A DNA stretch of 64,000 nt, from positions 331,576 to 395,575 of the forward strand of contig NZ_JAHBGD010000002.1 of NCBI RefSeq assembly GCF_018390605.1. The letters run 5' to 3'. This DNA is from Ancylobacter defluvii (GTDB taxonomy: Bacteria; Pseudomonadota; Alphaproteobacteria; Rhizobiales; Xanthobacteraceae). Under the pieces are notes generated by a model, which ran no database searches, was not told the DNA's origin, and was given only the letters and a program-made list of their open reading frames with translations. Position 1 is the stretch's first letter. Every line of letters begins with the position of its first letter. Shown one piece after another: positions 26,924 to 35,621 of this stretch. The translations under genes were made by a program, and so were the position numbers.

Positions 26924-27823
26924 TTACAGGCGCGCCAGCAGCTCGGTCTTCTTGGCCAGGAACTCCGCTTCGGTGAGGATGTCCCTCTTCCGCAGCTCTC
27001 CCAGCCGTTCCAGCTTGTCGAAAATATCGTCATGGCCGGCAGGCGACGCCGGCCGCGACGGGGCCGCAACCGCGGCTTCGGACGTCGCAGGTGCGCTCCG
27101 CGTCTCGGATGTCGGCATGCTGGCCGCCGGGGGCGCCGTATCGGTGCTTTCGGGAGCCACCGATGCACCGGCCATGTCGGATACCGCGATGGCGGTTATC
27201 TCGGGCGCCGCGACGCCGGCGGCTTCGGGGGCCGGCACATCGGTTGGCGCAGGCATCCACTCCGTTGCGTCCACCGTCGCGGGCACCCGCCGGAGCGAGG
27301 CGAGATCGACCTGCCCGAACTGGCTGGAAAAGCTCAGATTATAGCTACCACCCTGCTGCTGGGACACGCCGGAAATCATGTGCTGGTCGGTGTCGTAGAC
27401 GGTCAGCACGCCATGCTGGCTGATCACCAGCCGACGATCGGACGGGAAGAAGGCGTAGCGCATGTCGTTCTGCGCGCCGGTGGTGCTGGGATTGCCGAGC
27501 CCCTCGGGCCACCAGCGGTAGCCGCCGCCGGGACCGCCTCCGCCTCCCACCACCGGTGGCGGCTGCCGGGCGGCGAGATCGGACAGCTCATGGCAAAGCC
27601 GGTCGACCTTGGCCTTGAGCCCGTTATTGAACATGTCGCCAATCATCAGCATGCCGCCGAACGACCACTGTCCCATGCCGCCGAGTTCGGGATGGCTGAA
27701 TTGCGCCATGCGGCCGCCGCCGGCGCATATGGCGTTGAACAGCGTGCGCGCCGCGTCCGTGCTCACTCCATTGGCGTCGGCGATCTGGTTCAGCTGCTGC
27801 TCGGTCGACGAGGCGTCGGTCAT
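26924..27823 (-). CDS. SHOCT-domain protein inserted in the murA-hisD series
   Basis: A 299-residue protein. The C-terminal 35 residues form a SHOCT domain (IFDKLERLGELRKRDILTEAEFLAKKTELL), a short helical motif thought to mediate oligomerisation. The N-terminal part has MTDASSTEQQLNQIADANGV and Gly-rich GGMGQWSFGGM and VVGGGGGPGGGY. The middle from about residue 200 to 260 is an Ala/Pro/Thr/Glu-rich linker. There is no signal peptide or transmembrane helix. It is transcribed against its neighbours and probably shares the 355-bp region at 27824-28178 with hisD. Function unknown. Confidence 0.82.
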   Translation of the reverse strand: MTDASSTEQQLNQIADANGVSTDAARTLFNAICAGGGRMAQFSHPELGGMGQWSFGGMLMIGDMFNNGLKAKVDRLCHELSDLAARQPPPVVGGGGGPGGGYRWWPEGLGNPSTTGAQNDMRYAFFPSDRRLVISQHGVLTVYDTDQHMISGVSQQQGGSYNLSFSSQFGQVDLASLRRVPATVDATEWMPAPTDVPAPEAAGVAAPEITAIAVSDMAGASVAPESTDTAPPAASMPTSETRSAPATSEAAVAAPSRPASPAGHDDIFDKLERLGELRKRDILTEAEFLAKKTELLARL

Positions 27824-28178
27824 GGTCGTGTTCGTTCCCGATCAAGAGGAGGCGAAGCGCCGGCGGCAACGCCCGAGCAATCACGCGTTTGACGTTATCC
27901 CACTTTTACGACGGCGGAACCATGCAACCGGCGCATCGCGCGCCGAGGAAGGCAGCAGAACCCGGTCCCGCAGGCTTTGGCGGACACATTCCCGGCCTAT
28001 CCTTCTGCCACCGGAGCGTTTCAGCGGCTGCCCGCATGGAAACGGTATTCGCTGGGGATCGCCAACCGACGCGGACGCTCTTGTCATCCGGCGAGACGGT
28101 TGCGATACCGGAGCCGGCGCTCATCGCCATGCCCACGGCCGGGACGATCCTCCGGCCCACGCTTGCAGGACCTCGCTC
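27824..28178. other. Divergent intergenic region before hisD
   Basis: About 355 bp between the SHOCT gene start and hisD start. It should hold promoters in both directions. A TTGACG box near 27888 is visible but has no good partner box. No gene or RNA structure could be supported. Confidence 0.5.
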
Positions 28179-29471
28179 ATGCCGCTCCACCTCGACATTC
28201 GCTCGCCCGACTTTGCCGAACGCTTCGAGGCCTTCCTCGGCACCAAACGGGAGGTGTCGGAGGATGTGAGCCGGGCGGTCGCCGACATCGTCGCCGAGGT
28301 GCGGGCCCGTGGCGACGCGGCACTGATCGACTATTCGCGGCGTTTCGACCGTATCGACCTCACTGATGCCGGCATCCGCGTCACGGAGGGCGAGATCGAC
28401 GCCGCCGTCGCCATCGCCGACCCGAAGACGCTGGAAGCGCTTACCCTCGCCCATGAGCGCATCCGTTCGCATCATGCCCGCCAGCTGCCGGAGAGCGGCC
28501 GCTATGTCGATGCCATCGGCGTCGAGCTCGGCCATCGCTGGACCCCGGTGGATGCGGTCGGGCTCTATGTGCCGGGCGGCACCGCCGCCTACCCCTCCTC
28601 GGTGCTGATGAACGCGGTGCCGGCCAAGGTCGCCGGCGTCGATCGCCTCGCCATGGTGGTGCCGGCGCCGGATGGGGTGCTGAACCCTCTGGTGCTGGCG
28701 GCCGCCCGCCTCGCCGGCGTCGACGAGGTCTACCGCGTCGGCGGCGCGCAGGCGGTGGCCGCCCTCGCCTATGGGACGCAGACCATCGCCCCGGTGGCCA
28801 AGATCGTCGGGCCGGGCAATGCCTATGTCGCCGCCGCCAAGCGGCAGGTGTTCGGCACGGTGGGCATCGATATGATCGCCGGCCCCTCGGAAGTGCTGGT
28901 GATCGCCGATGGCGAGCAGAACCCGGATTGGATCGCTGCCGACCTGCTGGCACAGGCGGAACACGATACCGCCGCGCAGTCGATCCTGCTCACCGACAGC
29001 CCGGCGCTGGCACGCGCGGTGGAGGCGGCGGTGGAGCGCCAGCTTGCCACCCTGCCCCGGCGCGACATCGCCGCCGCCAGCTGGGCCGATTTCGGCCTCA
29101 TCATCCACCTCACTGCACTCGCCGACGCCCCGGCGCTGGTCGACCGGATCGCCCCCGAGCATCTCGAGATCCTGTGCGCCGATGACGAGGGACTGGCGGC
29201 GAAGATCCGTCACGCCGGAGCGATCTTCCTCGGCGCCCACACGCCGGAAGCCATTGGCGATTATGTCGGCGGCTCCAACCACGTGCTGCCCACCGCCCGC
29301 TCCGCCCGCTTCTCCTCAGGGCTCGGCGTGCTCGATTTCATGAAGCGCACCTCCATCCTCAAATGCGGACCCGACCAGCTGCGCGCCCTCGGCCCAGCCG
29401 CCATCGCCATTGGCGAGGCGGAAGGGTTAGGCGCCCATGCCCGCTCGGTCGCCATCCGCCTAAACCTTTGA
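28179..29471 (+). CDS. hisD: Histidinol dehydrogenase HisD
   Basis: A 430-residue zinc enzyme catalysing the last two steps of histidine synthesis (histidinol to histidine with 2 NAD+). The nucleotide/substrate landmarks [39 protein letters not shown] and [12 protein letters not shown] are intact, as are the metal and catalytic region [15 protein letters not shown] and IAPEHLEIL, and the C-terminal block [18 protein letters not shown]. The ATG at 28179 has GCAGGA upstream. UPF0262, the phosphatase gene, maf and yacG follow closely on the same strand. Confidence 0.98.
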   Translation: MPLHLDIRSPDFAERFEAFLGTKREVSEDVSRAVADIVAEVRARGDAALIDYSRRFDRIDLTDAGIRVTEGEIDAAVAIADPKTLEALTLAHERIRSHHARQLPESGRYVDAIGVELGHRWTPVDAVGLYVPGGTAAYPSSVLMNAVPAKVAGVDRLAMVVPAPDGVLNPLVLAAARLAGVDEVYRVGGAQAVAALAYGTQTIAPVAKIVGPGNAYVAAAKRQVFGTVGIDMIAGPSEVLVIADGEQNPDWIAADLLAQAEHDTAAQSILLTDSPALARAVEAAVERQLATLPRRDIAAASWADFGLIIHLTALADAPALVDRIAPEHLEILCADDEGLAAKIRHAGAIFLGAHTPEAIGDYVGGSNHVLPTARSARFSSGLGVLDFMKRTSILKCGPDQLRALGPAAIAIGEAEGLGAHARSVAIRLNL

Positions 29472-29481
29472 GATATCAGGC

Positions 29482-29979
29482 ATGGCGGACGGCGAAGACC
29501 CTCATGCCGATACGCGCCGCCTGGTGGCGGTGCGGCTCGATCCCGCCTCGATCGGTCGCTCCACCCGCGACATCGAGCACGAGCGCGCCATCGCCATCTA
29601 CGATCTGATCGACGAGAACAGCTTCGCGCCGCTCGGCGATCCGCACCCCGGCCCCTACGCTCTGGTGGTGTCGCTTGCCGACAACCGGCTGGTGCTGGAC
29701 ATCACCCGCCAGGACGGCGAGCCGGTGGTGTCGCACCACCTGTCGCTGAGCCCGCTGCGGCGGGTGGTGAAGGACTATTTCCTTGTCTGCGAAAGCTATT
29801 ACGACGCCATCCGCCGTGCGAGCCCCTCGCAGATCGAGGCGATCGACATGGGCCGCCGCGGCCTTCACAATGAAGGCTCCGAGCTTCTGCGCGAGCGGTT
29901 GAAGGACAAGGTCGCCTGCGACTTCACCACCGCGCGGCGGCTGTTCACCCTCGTCTGCGCCTTGCACTGGAAGGGCTGA
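29482..29979 (+). CDS. UPF0262 family protein
   Basis: A 165-residue protein of the UPF0262 family, restricted largely to alphaproteobacteria, function unknown. Family landmarks include [36 protein letters not shown], and the [21 protein letters not shown] block. It lies 10 bp after hisD and 3 bp before the phosphatase gene, so all are probably one transcript. Confidence 0.93.
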   Translation: MADGEDPHADTRRLVAVRLDPASIGRSTRDIEHERAIAIYDLIDENSFAPLGDPHPGPYALVVSLADNRLVLDITRQDGEPVVSHHLSLSPLRRVVKDYFLVCESYYDAIRRASPSQIEAIDMGRRGLHNEGSELLRERLKDKVACDFTTARRLFTLVCALHWKG

Positions 29980-29982
29980 GCG

Positions 29983-30456
29983 GTGGTGGAAACCGTTCAC
30001 CCCTCGTTCGGCCCGGCTCGCAGCAAGGCGCGCCCGCAGGCGGTATTGTTCATGTGCGGACAGAACAGCGTGCGCTCGCCCATGGCCGCGGCACTGGCCC
30101 GCCATCTGTTCGGGCGCTCCATTTATATCGGCTCGGCCGGGGTGATCAAAGGTGAGCCCGACCCGTTCGTCACCGCCGCCATCGAGGAGATCGGGCTGGA
30201 CATCAGCCGGCACCGGCCGCAGACTCTCGAAGAACTCGAGGAGAATGAAGGACTTGCCTTCGATCTCGTCATCACCCTTTCTCCCGACGCGCATCACCGG
30301 GCGCTGGAATTGACCCGCAGCAACGCCCTCGACGTCGAATATTGGCCGACGCCGGATCCGACCCTCGTCACCGGCAATCGCGAGCAATGCCTCGATGCCT
30401 ACCGCACGGTGCGCGACGAGCTGGAAACCCGCATCCGTGCGCGTTTCCGACCATGA
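29983..30456 (+). CDS. Low-molecular-weight phosphotyrosine phosphatase family protein
   Basis: A 157-residue LMW-PTP/ArsC-fold protein. The phosphate-binding loop CGQNSVRSP matches the family's C-x5-R-S pattern, with the nucleophilic cysteine near residue 25. The distal acid loop is represented by the [12 protein letters not shown] segment, with aspartate in the expected place. Start is a GTG (two in tandem at 29983 and 29986), three bases after the UPF0262 stop. Whether it is a protein phosphatase or arsenate reductase cannot be told; the operon suggests a housekeeping role. Confidence 0.88.
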   Translation: MVETVHPSFGPARSKARPQAVLFMCGQNSVRSPMAAALARHLFGRSIYIGSAGVIKGEPDPFVTAAIEEIGLDISRHRPQTLEELEENEGLAFDLVITLSPDAHHRALELTRSNALDVEYWPTPDPTLVTGNREQCLDAYRTVRDELETRIRARFRP

Positions 30457-30550
30457 GAGGCGCTGGCGGGCGTTCACAGCGGCGCGGGTTTCCAGTAGCG
30501 TGCCGGCCGTTCGGACCGTCGGATTCTCCGGCGGAACAAGGAGTTCCTGC

Positions 30551-31174
30551 GTGAGTCCCCGCCCCGCTTTGGTCCTGGCCTCCGCCTCGCCGCGTCGTCT
30601 GGCCCTGCTCGCCCAGGCCGGCATCGAGCCCGACGCGCTGTTGCCGGCCGACATCGACGAGACCCCCGAGCGCGCCGAGTTGCCGCGCCGGCTGGCCCTG
30701 CGCCTGGCCCGCCAGAAACTGGACGCGGCCGATGCCCGGCGTCGCGCAACCAGTGAATATGACGGCGCCTTTCTGCTGGCGGCCGATACGGTGGTCGGCG
30801 TCGGGCGGCGCATCCTGCCCAAGCCCGAACTCGGCGAGGAGGCGGAAGACTGCCTGCACCTGCTCTCGGGCCGCGCGCATCGCGTCTATACCGGCGTGGC
30901 GCTGATGACGCCGAAAGGCGGCGTTCGCACCCGGCTAGTGGAAACGCGGGTGCGGTTCAAGCGCCTGGCGGGCGAGGAGATTGCCGCTTACATCGCCTCG
31001 CGTGAATGGCTCGGCAAGGCGGGCGGCTATGCCATCCAGGGCCTCGCCGGCACCTTCGTGGTCAAGATGGTCGGCTCCTACACCAATGTCGTCGGCCTGC
31101 CGCTCGCCGAGACGGTCGCTTTGCTCGCCGGCGAGCGCTTCCCGGTCCATGAGCGCTGGGGGAACCCGAAGTGA
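30551..31174 (+). CDS. maf: Maf-family nucleoside triphosphate pyrophosphatase
   Basis: A 207-residue Maf protein, a house-cleaning pyrophosphatase that hydrolyses non-canonical nucleoside triphosphates. The start [19 protein letters not shown] is diagnostic, followed by [17 protein letters not shown] and [29 protein letters not shown], and [16 protein letters not shown] at 30551 is supported by AAGGAG six bases or so upstream. Its stop overlaps the yacG start. Confidence 0.95.
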   Translation: MSPRPALVLASASPRRLALLAQAGIEPDALLPADIDETPERAELPRRLALRLARQKLDAADARRRATSEYDGAFLLAADTVVGVGRRILPKPELGEEAEDCLHLLSGRAHRVYTGVALMTPKGGVRTRLVETRVRFKRLAGEEIAAYIASREWLGKAGGYAIQGLAGTFVVKMVGSYTNVVGLPLAETVALLAGERFPVHERWGNPK

Positions 31175-31386
31175 CGGACGAGCCGAACGACAAGGCCGGA
31201 GCTCGGCCGTGCCCCATCTGCGACAAGCCGCCCGTTACCCGCTATCGGCCATTCTGTTCGAGCCGCTGCGCAGATGTCGATCTGCATCGCTGGCTATCCG
31301 GCAGCTATTCGATACCCGGCGGCGACGCTGAGGACGAGGACGGCGAGGAAATACCGCTGGCACCCAGGCCGCCGAAGGCGCGCTGA
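31171..31386 (+). CDS. yacG: DNA gyrase inhibitor YacG (zinc-binding)
   Basis: A 71-residue YacG. Its four zinc ligands are seen as CPICDKP and [15 protein letters not shown], followed by the acidic tail typical of the family. YacG of E. coli binds GyrB and inhibits gyrase. The GTG start overlaps the maf stop by four bases, completing the murA-to-yacG block. Confidence 0.93.
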   Translation: MTDEPNDKAGARPCPICDKPPVTRYRPFCSSRCADVDLHRWLSGSYSIPGGDAEDEDGEEIPLAPRPPKAR

Positions 31387-31674
31387 GCCTCGCCCATCCG
31401 ACGAAAGCGCCAGCTACGGCGGAAAAGCGCGGTGTTCATCCGGCGATGCCTGCCACGTGAGCAGGCCCAATGCCGTTTTCCGCGAACGGCGCCTACCTCA
31501 CATTGATGCGGCTCCGCTGCGCTTTCCGCACGGCGAAACCGACCCGCAGCCCATCTATGGGCGTTGCACAAGGCGACCGGCCTCCGCGAACGTTGCAAAA
31601 AGCCTTTTCAAAAATTGAGGTTAGCTAACGGCGAGCGTGAATTGGGGATAGCGTCATTTTTCCTTCGCCCCTTA
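31387..31674. other. Intergenic region between yacG and the tRNA-Phe promoter
   Basis: About 290 bp with no supported gene. The composition shifts toward AT near 31600-31670, just before the tRNA-Phe promoter. I see no repeat or hairpin of note. Confidence 0.5.
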
Positions 31675-31703
31675 TGGACATGCCGAGAGCGAGACTCTAT
31701 AAA
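31675..31703 (+). promoter_or_regulatory. Sigma-70 promoter of tRNA-Phe
   Basis: A -35 box TGGACA (one change from TTGACA) at 31675-31680 and a -10 box TATAAA at 31698-31703 are separated by exactly 17 bp. The tRNA begins 39 bp after the -10 box, a reasonable leader length. Confidence 0.75.
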
Positions 31704-31742
31704 CCGCCCCGATCCGCACGGTTTGACGCCGTTGTCGGCTAC

Positions 31743-31818
31743 GCCCAGGTAGCTCAGTTGGTAGAGCATGCGACTGAAAATCGCAGTGTCGGCGGTTCGA
31801 CTCCGTCCCTGGGCACCA
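31743..31818 (+). tRNA. tRNA-Phe (GAA)
   Basis: A 76-base gene starting GCCCAGGTAGCTCAGTTGG. The anticodon loop reads CTGAAAA (anticodon GAA), the T-arm contains GGTTCGACTCC, and the acceptor stem closes with CCTGGGC, discriminator A and an encoded CCA. All core genes lie to its left; the mosaic region starts directly to its right. Confidence 0.97.
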
Positions 31819-31905
31819 TCAACCCTTGATTTCATTGGGTTTTCCGGCGCTTTTAGCCGTTCAATGTGCAATTTGCCATAACGCCTTGTGGTGATGCCCC
31901 GCCGC

Positions 31906-32388
31906 TCACTTCCGCTCGGCAGGCTTCCGCCAGACCTTGGATTCGGCGAAATCGCGAATCAGGTCGCCGAGCTCCGGCTCATCGATCAGCAGGGCGGCGC
32001 CTTCTGCCTGGAACCAGCGCTGAACTCGCTCGTGTCGTTCCGGCCAATCGGCTAGCTGGCGCGTTACCGCCAACGGAAACACCTCGACCTTGATCAGTGC
32101 GAAGTGCTGGTCGAGCCGCTTCCAGTAGCGATATTCGCCGAACGGCTTGCGGCCGATCTCACCGATCACACCCGCCTCCTGCCGTGCCTCCACCTGTGCG
32201 GACTTCCAGTCCTTGTGGTTCTTGATCGGCCAGCCCTTTGGGATAACCGCGCGGTGTGTCTCGCGGGACGTCAGCAGAAGGATCTCCAACTGCCCTTCCG
32301 GCGATACCCGAAACGGCAGCGCGGCGATCTGCTCCAGCGTACGGCCACTGGCGGCCAGTTTCGTGAGCTTCTTTTTCTTCTTCGCCAT
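31906..32388 (-). CDS. NUDIX hydrolase with altered Nudix box
   Basis: A 160-residue protein of the rhizobial DIPP-like NUDIX group, starting with a lysine run (MAKKKKKLTKLAASG). The box runs from GWPIKNHKDWKSAQV to EARQEAG. Compared with the consensus G-x5-E-x7-R-E-U-x-E-E-x-G, the first glutamate is His, the Arg is Val, and the first of the two metal-binding glutamates is Gln. The usual nearby AIPKGWP substrate-loop is kept (AVIPKGWP). The altered box may weaken diphosphate hydrolysis. It lies just beyond tRNA-Phe on the opposite strand. Confidence 0.85.
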   Translation of the reverse strand: MAKKKKKLTKLAASGRTLEQIAALPFRVSPEGQLEILLLTSRETHRAVIPKGWPIKNHKDWKSAQVEARQEAGVIGEIGRKPFGEYRYWKRLDQHFALIKVEVFPLAVTRQLADWPERHERVQRWFQAEGAALLIDEPELGDLIRDFAESKVWRKPAERK

Positions 32389-32485
32389 CAGGCGATGTTA
32401 GCGGACCGGCCGGGGCCCGCGACTTTTCAATCCGAGCATCCACAGTTGTCCCGCCGCACCGAAGCGCGACGGGGCTGGCGGCCGA

Positions 32486-32704
32486 TCAGCAGGGTTGCCG
32501 CGAAGGCGCGAGCGGGACCGCCATCGCCTCTTCCAGCGCTCGTCCAGCGGCCTCGATGCAGTTCTCTATCGCATAGTGGAGCACTGAGAGCGTGCCGGGC
32601 TCTTGGTTGTCCATGAACTCGGAGAGTGCCAATTCGGCGAGCCTGGCCGCGAGAACCGCTCGACGGGCGGTTGCTTCCATGTCGGGCTTCTCGACGATGT
32701 TCAT
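32486..32704 (-). CDS. Small protein of unknown function, third gene of XRE-linked operon
   Basis: A 72-residue, mostly helical protein (RRAVLAARLAELALSEFMDN, VLHYAIENCIEAAGRALEEA) without signal peptide or known motif. The start ATG overlaps the stop of the preceding gene by four bases (32701-32704), showing translational coupling. It is the last of three genes divergent from an XRE regulator, an arrangement common for phage or plasmid accessory operons. Confidence 0.7.
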   Translation of the reverse strand: MNIVEKPDMEATARRAVLAARLAELALSEFMDNQEPGTLSVLHYAIENCIEAAGRALEEAMAVPLAPSRQPC

Positions 32705-33138
32705 GACGCCCTCCCGGTCAGCGCACGATCAGTGGCGCCGTCATCGAAACCGCAATCGTACTGGTCTGACGCGAAACGAGCGAAGGCCGCGGGGCTCATC
32801 GGCTGGGAAACGAGTCCCTTGGCATAGGCCTCGCCCCATTCTCCGAGCATCACGTTGATTGTCGCGGAGCGCTTCCCTACGACCTGTTCAATCGCCATTG
32901 CGGCAAGTAGGTCCTTGGGAAACTCGTTGAAGAACTCCCCGAGGAGGACGCGAGCCCGAGCCGGCGTCACCTCGCCTCTGTCGTCATCCTCGCCGGCAAA
33001 TTCCACCGGCGGGTGATCGGCGGGCGCGACGAAGCGCGGCACCCTTGGCGTGGGTGCGGTGCCGGTCTGCGGGCCGGTGAGGTCAGCGAGGGCAACGGCC
33101 TCGTCGACGATGCGGTCGATGTTCGGTTGGGCGTTCAT
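32701..33138 (-). CDS. Hypothetical protein, second gene of XRE-linked operon
   Basis: A 145-residue acidic protein, start at 33138 with GGGAG seven bases upstream. The N-terminus resembles a helix (PNIDRIVDEAVALADLTG), a Pro-rich linker follows, then a helical domain (ARVLLGEFFNEFPKDLLAAM; GEWGEAYAKGLVSQPMSPAA). No family recognised. It is coupled to the following gene by a four-base overlap and starts 14 bp after its predecessor stops. Confidence 0.68.
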   Translation of the reverse strand: MNAQPNIDRIVDEAVALADLTGPQTGTAPTPRVPRFVAPADHPPVEFAGEDDDRGEVTPARARVLLGEFFNEFPKDLLAAMAIEQVVGKRSATINVMLGEWGEAYAKGLVSQPMSPAAFARFASDQYDCGFDDGATDRALTGRAS

Positions 33139-33151
33139 CTGCTTCTCCCCC

Positions 33152-33388
33152 TCAGTAGATTTCATAGGCAGTCGTCTCGAGGTCGATCGCCATGGACAGC
33201 AGCACGTCCAGCGCCGTGTCCATCATCGCCCGGTCGCACTCGTGGCCCTGCTGCCACGCCACCTGGGTGAAGCGAATCATGGCGTGCAGCTGACTCGCCG
33301 TCGTGACGAGCTTGTCGTTGAGCTGCCAGCGGTGGTCGGCGTCGTCGTTGTCGGGGGTTAGGGGTTCGTTAACAGTGTCGGCGGTCAT
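33152..33388 (-). CDS. Hypothetical protein, first gene of XRE-linked operon
   Basis: A 78-residue, acidic, largely helical protein (NDKLVTTASQLHAMIRFTQ, MMDTALDVLLSMAIDLETTA). The ATG at 33388 has GGAG about eight bases upstream. It begins 36-69 bp from the start of the divergent XRE gene, across the inverted repeat at 33424-33442, so it is probably controlled by that regulator. No family recognised. Confidence 0.65.
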   Translation of the reverse strand: MTADTVNEPLTPDNDDADHRWQLNDKLVTTASQLHAMIRFTQVAWQQGHECDRAMMDTALDVLLSMAIDLETTAYEIY

Positions 33389-33423
33389 GGCTTTGCTCCG
33401 GCGGGAGATGCGTGATACAAAAA

Positions 33424-33442
33424 GGATCATATGAAATGATCC
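33424..33442. promoter_or_regulatory. Inverted repeat, probable operator of the XRE regulator
   Basis: Perfect 7-bp arms GGATCAT and ATGATCC are separated by five bases, with AT-rich flanks. It lies in the short divergent region between the XRE gene and the three-gene operon, the usual position of a repressor operator. The right arm overlaps a possible XRE start codon at 33436. Confidence 0.65.
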
Positions 33443-33456
33443 AAAATTGGTCAAGC

Positions 33457-33693
33457 ATGATTTCACCCGCTCAGTCTCGCGCCGCCAGAGGGCTTATCGG
33501 CTGGTCTCAGACCGAACTCGCGCAAGCCGCGGGCATGTCGTTGCCAACCGTCAAGCGATTTGAAACCGGAACAGGCGCGAGAGTTTCCCCCGATGCCATC
33601 GCGACCATGAGGCGAGCCCTCGAATCCGCTGGCGTCATCTTCGTCGACGAGAATGGCGAGGGGCCGGGAGTGCGGCTGAGGAAGGTGCGCTAG
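33457..33693 (+). CDS. XRE-family helix-turn-helix regulator
   Basis: A 78-residue DNA-binding protein with one helix-turn-helix of the XRE/Cro type: ARGLIGWSQTELAQAAGMSL then PTVKRFETG. The start MISPAQSRAARGLIGWSQ matches the usual beginning of this small regulator family; an ATG at 33436, with AAGGA upstream, would add seven residues and overlap the operator-like repeat. The C-terminal half (ESAGVIFVDENGEGPGVRLR) is the segment typical of the group. Probably it represses the divergent operon and itself. Confidence 0.88.
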   Translation: MISPAQSRAARGLIGWSQTELAQAAGMSLPTVKRFETGTGARVSPDAIATMRRALESAGVIFVDENGEGPGVRLRKVR

Positions 33694-33763
33694 ATCGGTT
33701 GCGATCTCCCCCTTGCGCTCGTGTCAGTTGCCACTACCATGTCACCTTAGGGCGGGGTGACAC

Positions 33764-34258
33764 ATGACGGCTTCCAAACTTGTAGTCGCGGCGATCTTGG
33801 TCCCATTGCTAGGCACTGCAGCCTCGGCACAATGGATCACTCGAAGCCAGGGCGGAGCGTTTGACGACGGGGCGATGCACATTGCTCTAACCGCCAAGGG
33901 ACGTTACGGCCTTGGTCTTCGTTGCCAGCCGGGCGAGATCAAGATCGTCTTCATGACACCCGAGAAGGTCGATGACAGCGGCACGATTTCGATCATGAAT
34001 GCCGCAGGGCCTAAACTCCGTCTCCGCGTGGATAAGGGCGAGATATTGGAGTTGGATGCGACAGTGGACGATGTCGAAGAGAAGCTATTGGTCGTGGCCG
34101 ACGGCGATCTTGATCTGTTCAAGAAAATTCGAGACGCCAAATCGTCAGTTTCGACCGTCGTGACAGTGTTGGGCCAGAACTTCCATGAGACTACCTTCAA
34201 CGCGCGAGGCGGCGGGAAGGCGATCACGAAGCTCATCAAGGATTGCGACCTAGAATAG
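33764..34258 (+). CDS. Exported protein of unknown function
   Basis: A 164-residue product with a signal peptide (MTASKLVVAAILVPLLGTAA, cleavage after ASA-QW). The mature part has two cysteines (LRCQPG, KDCDLE) and beta-rich sequence (IKIVFMTPEKVDDSGTISI). No family recognised. A single-gene unit, 70 bp after the XRE gene. Codon use is less GC-rich than the core genes to the left, consistent with acquisition. Confidence 0.65.
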   Translation: MTASKLVVAAILVPLLGTAASAQWITRSQGGAFDDGAMHIALTAKGRYGLGLRCQPGEIKIVFMTPEKVDDSGTISIMNAAGPKLRLRVDKGEILELDATVDDVEEKLLVVADGDLDLFKKIRDAKSSVSTVVTVLGQNFHETTFNARGGGKAITKLIKDCDLE

Positions 34259-34469
34259 GGCCATCGGCGGCGAGAATCTGCGGGGGGATGGGGATATGCA
34301 GGCGGAGGAGACCTCATGACCAAGTCGGATTGGCGGCGGATGCGCAATCTGACACTGGGCGTGTTTTCTGGCGCTCGCGTAACCTATAGGCTTCTCATCT
34401 GGAGTAGGCAGTGAGTGCCGGTTAAGGCCGCGGGCGGCGAGAGCTGAAGACATATTCCAGGGGCGAAGC

Positions 34470-35036
34470 ATGGGGACTGCAGTTGACGCAACTTTGGCAA
34501 CCGAACTGTCTCTTCTTTCTGCGCTTATGCTCGCTCATCCGATAGTGGATCACTGGGCGCTATGGCAAGAGCATCAAAAGAAGCGCGACGAGGAGCGACA
34601 GAAATATTTTGATCATATCTTTTCGGAGGAGGGAACCGAAGAGGAGACATGGCCGGATCCGATCCTCGTTGAGGATACTGCAGATCCATTAGCTTTTCTC
34701 AAAAAACCGGATGCGCTCGAAATGCTGCATTCCATTGAGAATTACCTGAGCGCACAAATCTCAATCGTTGAGAAGTCGTTCTCACGATATGTGGTCACTG
34801 GGGACTTGCCAGCGCCTCACTATCCCTTCCGTATCTGCGTCATCCTGCGCAAGTCGAAAGAGAGCGACTTGGAGATGTCGTTTCTCGCAGCATGGTGTCG
34901 CCATTTTGGTTGGATCGGGAGGGATTCCGGCGCCCGTTATGCCGATTTGGTTAGTCGCGCCAAAAAATTGGGCGTTGTCGTTCCGGATTCTGACAGAGCT
35001 CTGGCGTCTCACCCGCTGAAGAGGCCTACGCCGTAA
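34470..35036 (+). CDS. Hypothetical protein
   Basis: A 188-residue protein without signal peptide or recognised domain. It has a charged, helical N-terminal third (LWQEHQKKRDEERQKYFDHI) and a central IENYLSAQISIVEKSF helix. GGGG lies six bases before the ATG. Its last 30 bases overlap, in another frame, debris of a ParB-like gene, so its C-terminus may be an accident of recombination. Confidence 0.5.
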   Translation: MGTAVDATLATELSLLSALMLAHPIVDHWALWQEHQKKRDEERQKYFDHIFSEEGTEEETWPDPILVEDTADPLAFLKKPDALEMLHSIENYLSAQISIVEKSFSRYVVTGDLPAPHYPFRICVILRKSKESDLEMSFLAAWCRHFGWIGRDSGARYADLVSRAKKLGVVVPDSDRALASHPLKRPTP

Positions 35037-35550
35037 AGCGCGCCAAGACGCTGAACGAGCTGCTGCACCCGGAGACGGAACACGGGGCTATAGGCGGCGG
35101 ACATGACCAGAGTCGCCATAATGGCGACTCTGCCAAGCCAGACCGCTTCACTGTCGCCACGGCCAAGGGGCGGGTGGAGCGGAGCAGCAGCGAGATGGGA
35201 CGAGGATGCTAACGGCCAAATTGGCCGCAAGCATGCGCTACCATTCACCGCCGCCATGTCGGCTGCACCGCGCCGAGCTGACCGCCCTGGAACACGACGA
35301 GCAGGTTGATCGCTGGATATTCCTGACCGAAAAGCCGTTGGGAGGGGCGGCGAAGAAAGCGAAGGAGGTTTTGCGTCAACCTGACGCAAAACCCAAGGGT
35401 GGCCGCCCGGAAGGCGGTACGCGTGCAGCCGCCCGCGAACTCGGGATGCCGAAGGATGCGGCGTACCGGGCCACGCAGGTTGCGTCGCTGCCAGAGGCCG
35501 CCAAGGCCGAGGTGAGGGCGGCGGGGAGTTGGGGTGACCTCCACATATCG
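35005..35550 (+). pseudogene. Remnant of a ParB-like/phage plasmid-partition gene
   Basis: Two fragments in different frames. From about 35005 one frame reads EEAYAVKRAKTLNELLHPET and continues to a stop near 35204; from about 35260 another reads HRAELTALEHDEQVDRWIFL, then GRPEGGTRAAARELGMPKDA and ATQVASLPEAAKAEVRAAG. Both match blocks of the ParB-domain proteins found on rhizobial phages and plasmids, but the N-terminal DNA-binding part is missing, the frame is broken, and the C-terminus is lost near 35550. Confidence 0.68.
35109..35131. repeat. Perfect 11-bp inverted repeat
   Basis: Arms AGAGTCGCCAT and ATGGCGACTCT around a single A. There is no T-run, so it is not a terminator. It lies within the ParB-like remnant. 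Confidence 0.8.
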
Positions 35551-35621
35551 CACACACTTCTCGCTTCGCCACCATACCTAGTGTATGATGTGGTTCCTGC
35601 AGCTAGTCGGAGGCGCGCGCC

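Noticed and set aside
31820..31845. Weak stem AACCC/GGGTT after tRNA-Phe
   Set aside because: Only four or five base pairs with a ten-base loop; too weak to call a terminator although TTTTCC follows.
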